Assembly: GCA_902168225.1 (NCBI GenBank)
Contig: CABHOW010000056.1
Location: 8,001-72,000, forward strand
DNA length: 64,000 nucleotides
From: an uncultured Flavihumibacter sp.
Lineage (GTDB): Bacteria; Bacteroidota; Bacteroidia; Chitinophagales; Chitinophagaceae
Direction of reading: 5' to 3'
The notes under the pieces are model-generated. The model searched no databases, was not told the origin of the DNA, and was given only the letters and a program-made list of their open reading frames with translations. The stretch's first letter is position 1, and each line of letters begins with the position of its first letter. The position numbers and the translations under genes are program-made. This document shows, in pieces, positions 8,602 to 18,489 of this stretch.

Positions 8602-9885
8602 CTATTCAAATTCATAGCCAATATCGCGCCGAAAATTCATTCCTTCAAAATCAATACCATCAAGCAGTTCCAGCGAACGGGAAGTTGCGGCTGAAATTGT
8701 TTCGCCAAATGATGTTACGGTAAGTACCCTACCACCTGCTGTTATTATATTTTCGCCTTGCTGTTGGGTGCCTGCATGAAAGATAAACTGATCCTTACTT
8801 ATACTGGTGGCTTCGGGTAAATGAATAGGTTTACCTTTTTCGTAATCTCCGGGGTAACCACCGCTAACTGCCATTACTGTGGCAGCTGCACGAGGGTCGA
8901 AACTAATATTTGCATCTTCTAAAGTGCCATTATCCATGGCTGCAAATAGCGCTACCAAATCGGTTTGTAAGCGAGGCATTACCACTTCTGTTTCAGGGTC
9001 GCCCATGCGGCAATTGTATTCAATTACATAGGGTTCACCGGCTACATTCATCAATCCAAAAAAGATAAACCCATGATAGATAAGGTTTTCAGCCTGAAGG
9101 CCCTGAATTGTAGGGACGATAATCCGTTCTTTTACTTTGGTCATAAAAGCCTTATCCATGAAGGGAACAGGGCTCACACAGCCCATACCACCCGTATTTA
9201 AACCGGTATCTCCTTCACCAATACGCTTATAATCCTTTGCATGCCCGATAATATGCCAGGCATCGCCATTGGTAAGTACGAATACACTTACTTCTATTCC
9301 CTGTAAAAACTGCTCTATTACTACTTTTTCACTGGCAACGCCAAATTGTTTGTTTTGAATCATCGATTCAAAGGTTTTGAGCGCCTCAGCAGTAGTTTCA
9401 GCTATTACAACCCCCTTGCCCGCGGCTAGTCCATCTGCTTTTAATACCACCGGAAGAGAATGATTGGCTATATATTGCTTGCCTTCCTCATAATTCAAAG
9501 CTGTGAATTCTGCATAAGCGGCTGTAGGAATACCATAGCGCAGCATAAACTGCTTGCTAAAAGCTTTGCTACCCTCTAATTGTGCAGCCGCGGCGGATGG
9601 ACCAACCACTATTATTTGCTGCAGTTCCGGATCATGCTGAAAGAAATCGTAAATACCTTTTACCAATGGTTCCTCCGGCCCCACCACCAGCATATTGATT
9701 TCATGGTCTAAACATGCTTTTTTTACAGCATTAAAATCGGTAGGAGAAAGGCTCAAATTGGTGCCAACCCTTGCTGTGCCTGCATTCCCCGGGGCAATGT
9801 ATAAATTATCGCAATGGTGACTCTGGCTCATTTTCCAGGCCAAAGCATGCTCACGGCCACCACTACCTAATAAAAGTATGTTCAT
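8602..9885 (-). CDS. purD: Phosphoribosylamine-glycine ligase (GAR synthetase)
   Basis: A 427-residue ATP-grasp enzyme of normal PurD length. It joins glycine to phosphoribosylamine with ATP in the second step of purine synthesis. The N-terminal domain begins MNILLLGSGGREHALAWKM, and the VVGPEEPLVKGI motif is at about residues 67-78. The ATP-grasp region shows LKADGLAAGKGVVIA and TGGMGCVSPVPF, with the metal-binding IEYNCRMGDPETE at about 290-302. All core motifs are present. Other pur genes are not nearby, so it is a solitary purine gene in this region. Confidence 0.96.
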   Translation of the reverse strand: MNILLLGSGGREHALAWKMSQSHHCDNLYIAPGNAGTARVGTNLSLSPTDFNAVKKACLDHEINMLVVGPEEPLVKGIYDFFQHDPELQQIIVVGPSAAAAQLEGSKAFSKQFMLRYGIPTAAYAEFTALNYEEGKQYIANHSLPVVLKADGLAAGKGVVIAETTAEALKTFESMIQNKQFGVASEKVVIEQFLQGIEVSVFVLTNGDAWHIIGHAKDYKRIGEGDTGLNTGGMGCVSPVPFMDKAFMTKVKERIIVPTIQGLQAENLIYHGFIFFGLMNVAGEPYVIEYNCRMGDPETEVVMPRLQTDLVALFAAMDNGTLEDANISFDPRAAATVMAVSGGYPGDYEKGKPIHLPEATSISKDQFIFHAGTQQQGENIITAGGRVLTVTSFGETISAATSRSLELLDGIDFEGMNFRRDIGYEFE

Positions 9886-9928
9886 ATCGGTTGATTGGCT
9901 GCGAAAATAGTTATTTGCCCCTTCAACT

Positions 9929-11371
9929 TTATGGCTGTTCTACAACTTCTTCCTGTAAATAACTTTTTTCGGGTAGCCTGCTTGCAACCAAAAGGTATAA
10001 TACAAAAAATACACCCAGGATTGCCAGGAATAACCAGAAATAAGCTGCGCCCGTGAAACGGGAGAAAAACCCGCCATTAGCGATACTGCCGTTTACTATG
10101 CTAACAAATAAATTACCTACTGAAATAGCCAATAAATAGAGTGCTGTCATCGTACTCTTCATTGATTTGGGGGATTGGGTATAAGCATATTCCAAACATG
10201 TCATCGAAACTAAAATTTCAGCAACAGCCAAAATAAAATAAGCGAGTACCTGCCACCAAATTGTGGGTTTTCCGCCCGCATCAATATGTTGTTGTATCAA
10301 TGCAATCACAAGAAATGAGATACCTGTTAGAAAAAGACCTGCTCCAATTTTACGGAGTGGAGTTGGTTTAAGACCTATTTTTTCAAAAAATGGAAATATC
10401 AAATAAGTACAAACAGGTATCATGCTAACTAAAAAAAGTGGATTAAAGGTTTGGATTTGTTCCGGCAGGAACTCCTGTCCAAAAATGTGCAGATCCATTT
10501 TCTTTGCTTGTAGCACCCATTCGGAAAGATTTTGATCCCAAAGTGCCCAAAAAATAGGAGTAAAAGCAAAGACCATTAATATTCTGTAAACAGCCTGAAC
10601 ACCATCAATTGATTCAGCTGAATATTTTTCGCCAACAGATTCCCAAATTGTCTTTCCTTCTCTGTTACTAAATAATTTTTTTAACGCTAAAAAAGAAATG
10701 GCTACGAAATTTTCTTTCTTCATGCCTGTAGGTGCCACTTTCACATATTTTTTTCTTCCCGACCAAAATACAATTGTAGCAATACACATTAAAATACCGG
10801 GTATGCCAAAAGCCCATTCAGGTCCATATTTACTGTAAACTATGGGTATCAATAGTGTTGAAAGAACAGAGCCCGAATTGATACTGAAATAAAACCAGCC
10901 ATATACTTTCGACATTAGATGTTGATTTGATTTGTCGAACTGATCGCCTACATTCGCAGATACGCAAGACTTTATACCTCCGGCTGCGATGGCAATGACG
11001 ATAAGCCCTACAACAAATAGTTGCTGATTATGTGTAGAAATTGCTAGTATTAAATTACCTAATGCATATATGATAGATACGTACAGAATTACTTTATACT
11101 TACCAAAAAACCAATCGGCTAAAATGCCTCCTACTAAGGGCATGAAATAAGCAAATGTTACAAAGAGATGCACCAGTTCATTAGAGCGAGCTTCTGCCAG
11201 GTTTTGCAGCGAAGGATTATTGGTAGGATTGAAAAATTGAGCTACTAAAAAAGTACTCATAATAGATCGAATGCCATAGAAACTAAATCGCTCTGCAGCC
11301 TCGTTTCCGATAATAAAAGGCACCGAACGGGGCATCTTTCCTTTTGTTGAGTTAGTTTGTATATCAGCCAT
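9929..11371 (-). CDS. POT/PTR family proton-dependent oligopeptide transporter
   Basis: A 480-residue MFS protein of the POT (PTR2) family, which takes up di- and tripeptides with protons. The N-terminal signature NEAAERFSFYGIRS is the POT ExxER(F/Y) motif, with its Glu and Arg residues that couple proton transport. The FAYFMPLVGGILADWFFGKY segment is the usual TM2-TM3 POT motif. About 12 to 14 membrane helices are apparent. I chose the ATG at 11369-11371 (MADIQTNSTKGK); the longer frame from a TTG at 11407 adds 12 residues without support. It is divergent from an OPT-family transporter at 11464, so peptide uptake genes cluster here. Confidence 0.92.
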   Translation of the reverse strand: MADIQTNSTKGKMPRSVPFIIGNEAAERFSFYGIRSIMSTFLVAQFFNPTNNPSLQNLAEARSNELVHLFVTFAYFMPLVGGILADWFFGKYKVILYVSIIYALGNLILAISTHNQQLFVVGLIVIAIAAGGIKSCVSANVGDQFDKSNQHLMSKVYGWFYFSINSGSVLSTLLIPIVYSKYGPEWAFGIPGILMCIATIVFWSGRKKYVKVAPTGMKKENFVAISFLALKKLFSNREGKTIWESVGEKYSAESIDGVQAVYRILMVFAFTPIFWALWDQNLSEWVLQAKKMDLHIFGQEFLPEQIQTFNPLFLVSMIPVCTYLIFPFFEKIGLKPTPLRKIGAGLFLTGISFLVIALIQQHIDAGGKPTIWWQVLAYFILAVAEILVSMTCLEYAYTQSPKSMKSTMTALYLLAISVGNLFVSIVNGSIANGGFFSRFTGAAYFWLFLAILGVFFVLYLLVASRLPEKSYLQEEVVEQP

Positions 11372-11463
11372 AAATTGTATTTTGTAGTTTAAAAATATCG
11401 GAAACAATTGGTTCTTGCTTATTTACTTACATAAAAAGCGGTTTTTTATTTAAATAATTATCT

Positions 11464-13506
11464 ATGTCTCAAATTCAAAAACAATTCAAACCTTTTGTAG
11501 CGCCTGAATCGAATATAGCAGAGCTAACCGTTAAATCTATTTTGATGGGAAGTTTATTTGGCGTGATCTTTGGCGCAGCCACTGTGTACTTGGCATTAAA
11601 AGCAGGCTTAACTGTTTCTGCGTCTATACCTATTGCGGTGATTGCTATAACATTAGGAAGAAAATTTTTGAAAACAACAATCTTAGAAAATAATATTATT
11701 CAAACAGCAGGTTCTGCAGGTGAAAGTATTGCCGCCGGTGTAGCTTTTACCTTACCGGGATTTTTATTTTTATCATCCCCCGATAGTGCCAGTTATTTTA
11801 ATTATCTCACTATTTTAATTTTAGCTATTGTAGGTGGTTTACTCGGTACTTTATTAATGGTGCCCTTACGTAAAGCACTTATTGTGAATGAGCATGATAA
11901 TCTTCCTTATCCGGAAGGAACAGCTTGTGGCGATGTATTAAAAGCCGGTGAGAAAGGAGGCGAATTCGCTAAAACTGCTTTTTGGGGATTAGGCGTTGCA
12001 TTTGTATATGCTATTCTGCAGAAAGTAACACATATCATTGCGGAAACACCTTATTATGCTACTAAACAAGTCAATAAATTTTTTCCTTCTGCAAAAGTGA
12101 GTGGAGAAATTACGCCTGAGTATATGGGTGTGGGTTATATTATTGGCCCAAAAATCGCCGGTGTATTAGTAGCCGGTGGTGTACTGAGTTGGTTAGTGCT
12201 TATTCCTTTGTTATCGTCGTTGGTACCCGGAGATATCATTGCAGCTCAACTGGTGAAATTGGGATACTTAGCCGATATTACGAAGGCAGGAGGAAAAGGA
12301 GGATGGAACCCTATATCACATACCTTCAATGATTATTCATCTGCAGTATATTATGCATTCATCCGACAAATCGGCGCGGGTACTGTTGCCGCGGGAGGTA
12401 TTATTACTTTAATAAAAACATTACCCACAATTGCTAAGTCTGTTAAAGGAAGTATGGCATCCTTAAAAGGAGAAAGCACGGGAGTAGCAAGTGTATTGCG
12501 TACGGAAAAGGATTTGAGTTTAAAAGTAGTTGGCCTGGGTACTTTAGCACTCATAGCATTGATTACTATTTTACCACAAGTACCAGGTAATAGTATTTTA
12601 CAAAAATTATTGATAGGGATTTTAGTCGTATTATTCGGTGCCCTTTTTGTAACCGTTTCATCGCGTATTGTTGGATTGATCGGATCTTCAAACAATCCTA
12701 TAAGTGGTATGACCATTGCTACGGTAATGGGAACCAGTTTGATTTTTTTAAGTGTGGGGTGGACCGGTCAAATGTTTGAACCGCTTGTATTAGTGGTAGG
12801 TGGAATGATATGTATTGCAGCTGCTAATGCCGGCGCTACTTCACAAGATTTAAAGAGTGGATATATTGTAGGTGCTACCCCGCGTAACCAGCAAATAGCT
12901 TTATTTGTTGGTGCTATCGTATCTTCTATTGTAATTGGTATTACGGTTAAATTTTTAGATAAGCCATCTAGTGAAATGATTAGTCAGGGTATACACCATG
13001 CTATCGGCACCGAAAAATATCCGGCACCGCAGGCCACTTTAATGGCCACACTGATCAAAGGTATTTTATCGCAGAACTTAGATTGGCAATATGTATTTGC
13101 GGGAGTATTCTTAGCTATTACTATGGAGCTTTGCGGTATCAAGGCATTGAGTTTTGCAGTAGGTGCTTATTTACCTCTGGCTACAACATTACCCATTTTT
13201 ATTGGGGGTGCCATAAGAGGAATTGTGGATGCAAAGAAGAAAAAAGAAAATACAGTTATTACAGCTGAAGAAGAAGAATTAGGCAAAGGAAATTTATTTG
13301 CTACGGGGTTAGTAGCAGGCGGTGCTGTAGCCGGTGTAATTATAGCTTTCATTTCGGGCTCAGCGGGTGGTGAAAAATTTTTAGCAGCGGTGAGTGCAGA
13401 AGGGTCACTTGTGCATCGTTTATCAGAAGGGGGTTATTTTGTTTTAGGTACTGCTTTTTTCGCGTTGATGGGAGTGATGTTGTATAGAGTGGGGAGGGGC
13501 AAGTAA
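11464..13506 (+). CDS. OPT family oligopeptide transporter
   Basis: A 680-residue polytopic protein of the oligopeptide transporter (OPT) superfamily, prokaryotic branch. It opens with the typical ELTVKSILMGSLFGVIFG segment and contains NLPYPEGTACGDVLKAG at about residues 146-162, a hallmark of the family. TQTAGS-type and GATSQDLKSGYIVGATPRNQQ segments follow at about 458-478. Around 15 membrane helices are apparent. Substrates in characterised relatives include oligopeptides and metal-chelate compounds; the exact one is unknown. It is divergent from the POT transporter with 92 bases between starts, which probably hold two promoters. Confidence 0.92.
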   Translation: MSQIQKQFKPFVAPESNIAELTVKSILMGSLFGVIFGAATVYLALKAGLTVSASIPIAVIAITLGRKFLKTTILENNIIQTAGSAGESIAAGVAFTLPGFLFLSSPDSASYFNYLTILILAIVGGLLGTLLMVPLRKALIVNEHDNLPYPEGTACGDVLKAGEKGGEFAKTAFWGLGVAFVYAILQKVTHIIAETPYYATKQVNKFFPSAKVSGEITPEYMGVGYIIGPKIAGVLVAGGVLSWLVLIPLLSSLVPGDIIAAQLVKLGYLADITKAGGKGGWNPISHTFNDYSSAVYYAFIRQIGAGTVAAGGIITLIKTLPTIAKSVKGSMASLKGESTGVASVLRTEKDLSLKVVGLGTLALIALITILPQVPGNSILQKLLIGILVVLFGALFVTVSSRIVGLIGSSNNPISGMTIATVMGTSLIFLSVGWTGQMFEPLVLVVGGMICIAAANAGATSQDLKSGYIVGATPRNQQIALFVGAIVSSIVIGITVKFLDKPSSEMISQGIHHAIGTEKYPAPQATLMATLIKGILSQNLDWQYVFAGVFLAITMELCGIKALSFAVGAYLPLATTLPIFIGGAIRGIVDAKKKKENTVITAEEEELGKGNLFATGLVAGGAVAGVIIAFISGSAGGEKFLAAVSAEGSLVHRLSEGGYFVLGTAFFALMGVMLYRVGRGK

Positions 13507-13670
13507 ATAAGTAAACCAGGTAAATAAGTGGTATGTTTGGCTGTGGGCTTTTATAGATACTTTGCTTTTATTCATAATTTCTCCTATTGCTTCAAAAGTT
13601 TATTCCGTGCATTATATTATATATTAGAAATTCAGTAACTTAGGTCAATTCAGGGTCATGAATATGGACT

Positions 13671-14069
13671 ATGAAAAAAATATATCTCCTATTGAGCCTA
13701 ATTATTGTATTATTATTTTATTTGATAGCATGTAAAAAAAGTAACAATAATACAAGTGATAATATAAGTCGTGCTATAGTTCCGAACACATGCGATAGTT
13801 CAGCCTTAATTAATGATCCATTAAGTGTTTTTTGGATACAAAGGGTAATAGCCGGAGATGATTGTCAGCTTTATCGGGGAGCTTACCTTTCAACCTGCAC
13901 TTATCAAGGTCGGTTAGTTGTTTATTTACAAAACTTTGCATCCAGCCTCGGTATTTGTACCGCTACTTTATATAGTTGTAAGGGAGAGGTAATATTCCGG
14001 GGGGATTCTGCTTATAACCTGGATATTCAAAATATTTATTTGAATAAAAAAACATTTTGGACTAAGTAA
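13671..14069 (+). CDS. Small lipoprotein of unknown function
   Basis: A 132-residue protein with a lipoprotein signal peptide: a basic start, a hydrophobic core, and a lipobox ending LIAC at residues 18-21 followed by KKSNNN. The mature domain holds six further cysteines and ends with a Lys-rich tail. The order WIQRVIAG, TYQGRLVVYLQN, then TATLYSCKGEVIFRG vaguely resembles small Bacteroidota lipoprotein domains in which a Tyr-Gln-Gly strand precedes a Cys-rich strand. I do not recognise a function. It stands alone between the OPT transporter and the DUF1800 gene, about 150 bases from each. Confidence 0.65.
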   Translation: MKKIYLLLSLIIVLLFYLIACKKSNNNTSDNISRAIVPNTCDSSALINDPLSVFWIQRVIAGDDCQLYRGAYLSTCTYQGRLVVYLQNFASSLGICTATLYSCKGEVIFRGDSAYNLDIQNIYLNKKTFWTK

Positions 14070-14221
14070 GCATTACACAATTCTAAAGAAATTTAGCAAA
14101 GCCGTATATTAATTATATATCACTTTCTAATATGAAATGAACCATGACTTTTGCTAATGATTTATGCCTTGCGTTAATTAAACCTTTTCTTTCTTTCAGT
14201 GTCTTAAGCAAAACTTATTCC

Positions 14222-16036
14222 ATGAATTGGAGGAGGATGTATAAAAGGCTGGTAGCCGGTGTATGCTTAACATTAGTTTTTGCCTTCTCTGAGAAAGGGG
14301 CTGAAAACTATCGTTCCGTAAGAATACCTTATAAAAAATATGGATATACAGATAGGCAGGCAGCTGCCCGATTGCTCGATAGATTTAGTTTTGGTGCCAG
14401 ACCCGGGGAAGTAGATGCCGTAGTAAATATGGGCATCAATAAATGGTTTGAGCAACAATTGGCCGGTGATGATGCGGATACAGCAGTGACATCAAGATTG
14501 GCCGGTTTCAAAACCTTGGACTTAGACAATGAAACGATTGTGAATACTTATCTTGATGGCGGACAAATCAATCGTTTTGGAATAAAAAACGGGCTGCCGA
14601 ATGGAGATACCATTCAAGGGGATAAAAAAGCTTATCAAGAGCGAGTGCGAAATTTAATGCAACAAATGGGTTTGAAACCCTTGCAAGAATTACAAAATGA
14701 ATTGATCAATCAAAAAATTATACGTGCAGCGTATAGTAATAATCAGTTACACGAGGTACTTACCGATTTTTGGTTTAATCATTTTAATGTATCACTTACT
14801 AAGCCGCAGTGCCAGCAATTTATTTTAACCTATGAACGCGATGCCATTCGTCCATATGTAACCGGGAATTTTTCCGAGATGTTATTGGCCACGGCCAAAC
14901 ACCCCGCCATGCTTGAATTTTTAGATAATGCCAGTAGCGTAAGTGATAATAATAAATTGGTGAATAAAAAAGTTGAAGCAGTTGTACAACAACAGCAAGC
15001 CGCTCAGGCAAGAAAGGTACAGGGCTTAAATGAAAACTATGCAAGGGAAATTATGGAATTACATACTTTAGGTGTTGATGGCGGCTATACCCAAGCAGAT
15101 GTTACTTCTGTAGCGCGGGCACTTACCGGATGGAGCTTAAGACCTTTGGCAAAAGATGCACCTGCTCGGAATTTGTTTGAAAAAGGATTGCAAAACAATT
15201 TCGGAAATCGCGGCTTTATAGTGGAGAAAGATTTCTTCTTCCGTGCAGATAAACATGATGATGACCCCAAAACGATATTAGGTAAAGATTTTCCTACCAA
15301 TGGGGGCTACAAAGAAGGAGAAGAAGTAATTACGATGTTGGCTAAACATCCTTCTACGGCTCAGTTCATTGCAAAAAAAATAGCTACCCGTTTTGTGAGT
15401 GATACACCTTCTGTTAGCCTTGTAAATAAGATGGCCGAAACTTTTCGTAAAACAGATGGTAATATAAAAGCAGTATTGATCACAATGGTAAACGATCGTG
15501 AATTCTGGAATCAAAAATCGGTTCGCGAAAAAGTAAAATCACCTTTTGAATTGGCGATCAGTGCTATACGTGCCACAAATGCAGATGTACAACAACCTGT
15601 ACAAGTATTTAATTGGGTAAATAAAATGGGACAAAAAATATATTATTACCAAGCACCTACAGGCTTCCCCGATCGGGCTTCCTATTGGATCAATACAGGT
15701 GCACTGCTCAATAGAATGAATTTCGGATTAGCATTCGCAACACAAAAGATCCCCGGTATAAAAATAGATTTAGCTTCTTTGAATAATAATCATGAACCGG
15801 AGAGTGCTGAAGATGCACTTAAAGTATATAGTAATATTTTTTTACCGGAAAGAGATCATACAGAAAATTTAAAACGGTTAACCACTATAGTAACTGATCG
15901 TTCTGTTGTACAAAAAATTAATGACGCAGCAGAAAAAAATAAAGAAGCAGCAACTCCTGTAGCAATTAATAATCACTCTATGATTTCACAGGTAGCAGGT
16001 ATTATTATTGGGAGCCCGGAGTTTCAGAGAAAGTAG
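14222..16036 (+). CDS. DUF1800 domain-containing exported protein
   Basis: A 604-residue protein with a signal-peptide-like N-terminus (MNWRRMYKRLVAGVCLTLVF), followed by the DUF1800 domain: AAARLLDRFSFGARPGEVDAV, then LTDFWFNHFNV, NENYAREIMELHTLGVDGGY and ALTGWSL. The start is set at the ATG at 14222. The frame is open back to an ATG at 14144, but that would put 26 residues before the signal peptide, and a further ATG at 14237 is also possible. DUF1800 genes are regularly paired with DUF1501 genes, as here 73 bases downstream. No biochemical role is established to my knowledge; the pair is thought to act outside the cytoplasmic membrane. Confidence 0.85.
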   Translation: MNWRRMYKRLVAGVCLTLVFAFSEKGAENYRSVRIPYKKYGYTDRQAAARLLDRFSFGARPGEVDAVVNMGINKWFEQQLAGDDADTAVTSRLAGFKTLDLDNETIVNTYLDGGQINRFGIKNGLPNGDTIQGDKKAYQERVRNLMQQMGLKPLQELQNELINQKIIRAAYSNNQLHEVLTDFWFNHFNVSLTKPQCQQFILTYERDAIRPYVTGNFSEMLLATAKHPAMLEFLDNASSVSDNNKLVNKKVEAVVQQQQAAQARKVQGLNENYAREIMELHTLGVDGGYTQADVTSVARALTGWSLRPLAKDAPARNLFEKGLQNNFGNRGFIVEKDFFFRADKHDDDPKTILGKDFPTNGGYKEGEEVITMLAKHPSTAQFIAKKIATRFVSDTPSVSLVNKMAETFRKTDGNIKAVLITMVNDREFWNQKSVREKVKSPFELAISAIRATNADVQQPVQVFNWVNKMGQKIYYYQAPTGFPDRASYWINTGALLNRMNFGLAFATQKIPGIKIDLASLNNNHEPESAEDALKVYSNIFLPERDHTENLKRLTTIVTDRSVVQKINDAAEKNKEAATPVAINNHSMISQVAGIIIGSPEFQRK

Positions 16037-16040
16037 AAGA

Positions 16041-16106
16041 GAATTAGGAATTAAGAATTATGAATTAAAAATTCATAACTCAAAATTCATAACTCAAAAT
16101 TCAAAA
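16041..16106. repeat. AT-rich palindromic repeat between the DUF1800 and DUF1501 genes
   Basis: The left half holds GAATTAAGAATTATGAATTA and the right half holds copies of ATTCATAACTCAAA. The halves are complementary over most of their length, so an RNA hairpin is possible. The same sequence family is found at 42271-42306 and 48454-48520. When translated it yields an NYELKIHNSKF-like peptide, which explains the false N-terminal extension of the next reading frame. Confidence 0.65.
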
Positions 16107-16109
16107 AAC

Positions 16110-17372
16110 ATGACAAACAGAAGAGCATTTATGAAGCAAGGAGCCATGGCATTATTTGCCAGTGGTATAGTGGGTGGTATCCCTTCTTTTATTGCCCGTG
16201 CGGCAGATGCCAATAAACTGTTCATGCCTTATAAAAAGAAAAAGGTATTGGTATGTATATTTCAACGCGGTGCAATGGATGGCTTGATGGCTGTGAGTCC
16301 TTACACCGATCCGAACCTCAAACAAATGAGACCTACGCTTTTTATGAGTCCGGCAGCTACAGAGGGTAAGCAATTTGATCTAGATGGTAGATTCGGTTTA
16401 CATCCTGCATTTGATGCATTATATCCATTTTTTAAGGAAGGAAGATTGGCGATTGTTCATGGCGTAGGTAGTCCTAATAACACGCGTAGTCATTTTGATG
16501 CGCAAGATTATATGGAAAGTGGAACACCTTTTAATAAGGGCACTGCTAGTGGTTGGCTTAACAGGGCAGTTGGTTTATTAGGGCATGATGCTACCCCATT
16601 TCGTGCAGTGAGTATTACCAGTGCGTTACCGAGAAGTTTATATGGAGATAATGAAGCGGTAGCAATAAATAACCTGCAAGACTTTGCTTTACAAATGAAA
16701 GGCAACCCCATTGCCCCTAATATGGTTGCAGGTTCCTTCGAAGAATTATATGATCAAACAACAAATAAGTTATTGAATAGAGCCGGTAAAGAAAGTTTTG
16801 ATGCAATGAAAATGTTGAATGTGAACAATATCAAAAATTATCAACCTACAGCAGGTGTAGTGTACCCCAATTCACCATTAGGTAATTCATTAAAACAAAT
16901 AGCTGTACTTATTAAAATGGATGTTGGCTTAGAAGTGGCTTTTGCCGAAAGCGGGGGTTGGGATACTCATTTTAATCAAGGTGCTGCCAGTGGAACATTT
17001 TCGCGCAATGCAAAAGATTTTAGTGATAGTATCGCGGCTTTCTGGAAAGATATGAATGCTTATCAGGATGATGTAACGTTAATGACGATGACAGAATTCG
17101 GACGTACCGCTGCACAAAACGGAACCGGTGGTACCGATCATGGCAGAGCAAGTTGTGCATTTATCATCGGAAACGATGTGGCAGGTGGTAAAGTATATAA
17201 TAATATTAAATCGCTGGCCAAAGAAGATTTGGAAGATGGCAGGGATTTACCTGTAAGTATCGATTTTCGGGCATCTTTCAGCAGTGTTGCCAATAACCAT
17301 TTAAAGATCAATAACAATAGCGTTTTATTTCCTGATTGGGATGGTTATACATTGAATTTGATGAAAGGGTAA
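16110..17372 (+). CDS. DUF1501 domain-containing protein with Tat signal
   Basis: A 420-residue protein of the DUF1501 family (alkaline-phosphatase-like or sulfatase-like fold). The N-terminus TNRRAFMKQGAMALFASG is a twin-arginine signal peptide, so it is probably exported folded. The domain shows VCIFQRGAMDGL, VHGVGSPNNTRSHFDAQDYME, AESGGWDTHFNQG and TMTEFGRTAAQNGTGGTDHG, all usual for DUF1501. The start is the ATG at 16110: the reading frame is open from 16008, but those 34 residues are translation of the intergenic repeat and end of the previous gene. Partner of the DUF1800 gene; function unknown. Confidence 0.88.
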   Translation: MTNRRAFMKQGAMALFASGIVGGIPSFIARAADANKLFMPYKKKKVLVCIFQRGAMDGLMAVSPYTDPNLKQMRPTLFMSPAATEGKQFDLDGRFGLHPAFDALYPFFKEGRLAIVHGVGSPNNTRSHFDAQDYMESGTPFNKGTASGWLNRAVGLLGHDATPFRAVSITSALPRSLYGDNEAVAINNLQDFALQMKGNPIAPNMVAGSFEELYDQTTNKLLNRAGKESFDAMKMLNVNNIKNYQPTAGVVYPNSPLGNSLKQIAVLIKMDVGLEVAFAESGGWDTHFNQGAASGTFSRNAKDFSDSIAAFWKDMNAYQDDVTLMTMTEFGRTAAQNGTGGTDHGRASCAFIIGNDVAGGKVYNNIKSLAKEDLEDGRDLPVSIDFRASFSSVANNHLKINNNSVLFPDWDGYTLNLMKG

Positions 17373-17400
17373 TTGTTGTAACTTTAAGCAAAGCCTTGGT

Positions 17401-18489
17401 ATGACTTTGCGCATTTATAAATACTGCTCACCGTTTATTGTATTTATACTGGCATGGATTTCATTCAGCACAACGGGTATATATTCTTTCTTACCTATCA
17501 TCTGGGCTTTTATATTCATTCCCACCGTTGAGTTATTCATAAAGCCAGACGCTGCGAATATGGATGCAGCAGAAGAGGAACTCGCACGTAATGACAGGCG
17601 ATATGACTATTTACTCTACGCGGTGGTGATACTGCAATATATTAGCCTTTTTTATTTTTTATACTCCGTCATTCCGAGCGAAGCGAGGAACCTCCATTCT
17701 TCTACCTTAACCCTTTCAACCTTAACCTTAATCGGCCGCATCTTCAGCATGGGCTTACTCTGCGGTATTTTTGGAATTAATGTGGGGCATGAATTAGGAC
17801 ATAGAGCCAATAAGCAAGAACAATTCTTAGCTAAATTATTATTACTGAGCACGCAATACATGCATTTTTTTATAGAGCATAATAAGGGGCATCATAAAAG
17901 GGTTGCTACAATAGAAGATCCTGCGAGTGCCCGGTTAGGAGAAAATATTTTTTTCTTCTACCCGCGCACCATTATTTTCTCTTATATCAGTGCCTGGGAA
18001 ATAGCCAATAAAGAAGCCATAAAAAAAACGGGAACTGTTTGGAGTATAAAGAATGAAATGCTACAATTTACTATTGTGCAATTACTTTTTATAGTAAGTA
18101 TTGGTCTCTTATTCGGGTCATCAGTTTTATGTTATTATATATGTGCCGCTGCAATAGGGATAGCTTTACTTGAGGCGGTAAATTATATAGAGCACTATGG
18201 ACTTTCGAGAAAAGAAATTCAACCCGGAAAATATGAGCGGCCACAACCCATGCACAGTTGGAATAGCAATCATGTATTAGGGAGGTTGATGTTGTTTGAG
18301 CTTAGCAGGCATAGCGATCATCACTATTTAGCAAGTAGAAAATATCAAGTATTACAACATCACGATAATGCCCCGCAAATGCCAACGGGTTATCCGGGTA
18401 TGATGATATTGGCACATTTGCCTCCTTTGTTTTTTTGGGTGATGGATAAAGAGATAAATAAAACGAGTAAGCGTAATTCTTTAGTTTAA
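17401..18489 (+). CDS. AlkB-like alkane/fatty acid monooxygenase with an in-frame repeat insert
   Basis: A 362-residue membrane di-iron enzyme. The histidine boxes of alkane 1-monooxygenase are all present: HELGHR at 130-135, EHNKGHH at 159-165, NYIEHYG at 261-267 and RHSDHH at 303-308. About six membrane helices surround them. Such enzymes hydroxylate terminal methyl groups of alkanes or alkyl chains and need rubredoxin, which is not encoded nearby; the substrate in Bacteroidota is uncertain. Residues 90-110 read VIPSEARNLHSS followed by a Thr/Leu repeat. This is a translated dispersed repeat lying between two predicted helices, and the frame is kept. The His boxes are downstream and intact, so the enzyme may still work. 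Confidence 0.87.
   Translation: MTLRIYKYCSPFIVFILAWISFSTTGIYSFLPIIWAFIFIPTVELFIKPDAANMDAAEEELARNDRRYDYLLYAVVILQYISLFYFLYSVIPSEARNLHSSTLTLSTLTLIGRIFSMGLLCGIFGINVGHELGHRANKQEQFLAKLLLLSTQYMHFFIEHNKGHHKRVATIEDPASARLGENIFFFYPRTIIFSYISAWEIANKEAIKKTGTVWSIKNEMLQFTIVQLLFIVSIGLLFGSSVLCYYICAAAIGIALLEAVNYIEHYGLSRKEIQPGKYERPQPMHSWNSNHVLGRLMLFELSRHSDHHYLASRKYQVLQHHDNAPQMPTGYPGMMILAHLPPLFFWVMDKEINKTSKRNSLV
17668..17730. repeat. VIPSEARNL-type repeat inserted in the AlkB-like gene
   Basis: The segment begins GTCATTCCGAGCGAAGCGAG, the DNA that encodes the VIPSEARNL peptide known as a translated short repeat in many bacterial genomes. It continues as a pyrimidine-rich block with TACCTTAACCC and CAACCTTAACC. 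Its 63 bases equal 21 codons, so the frame is preserved. Confidence 0.7.

Noticed and set aside
12351-12716. A 121-codon minus-strand frame inside the OPT transporter
   Set aside because: It lies wholly within a well-supported gene and has no recognisable domain.
14229-14236. A GGAGGAGG ribosome-binding-like run before the ATG at 14237
   Set aside because: It lies directly against the ATG with no spacer, and Bacteroidota rarely depend on such sites; it does not decide the start.
16008-16109. Longer N-terminus for the DUF1501 protein
   Set aside because: The extra 34 residues translate the end of the DUF1800 gene and an intergenic repeat; the Tat signal starts at 16110.
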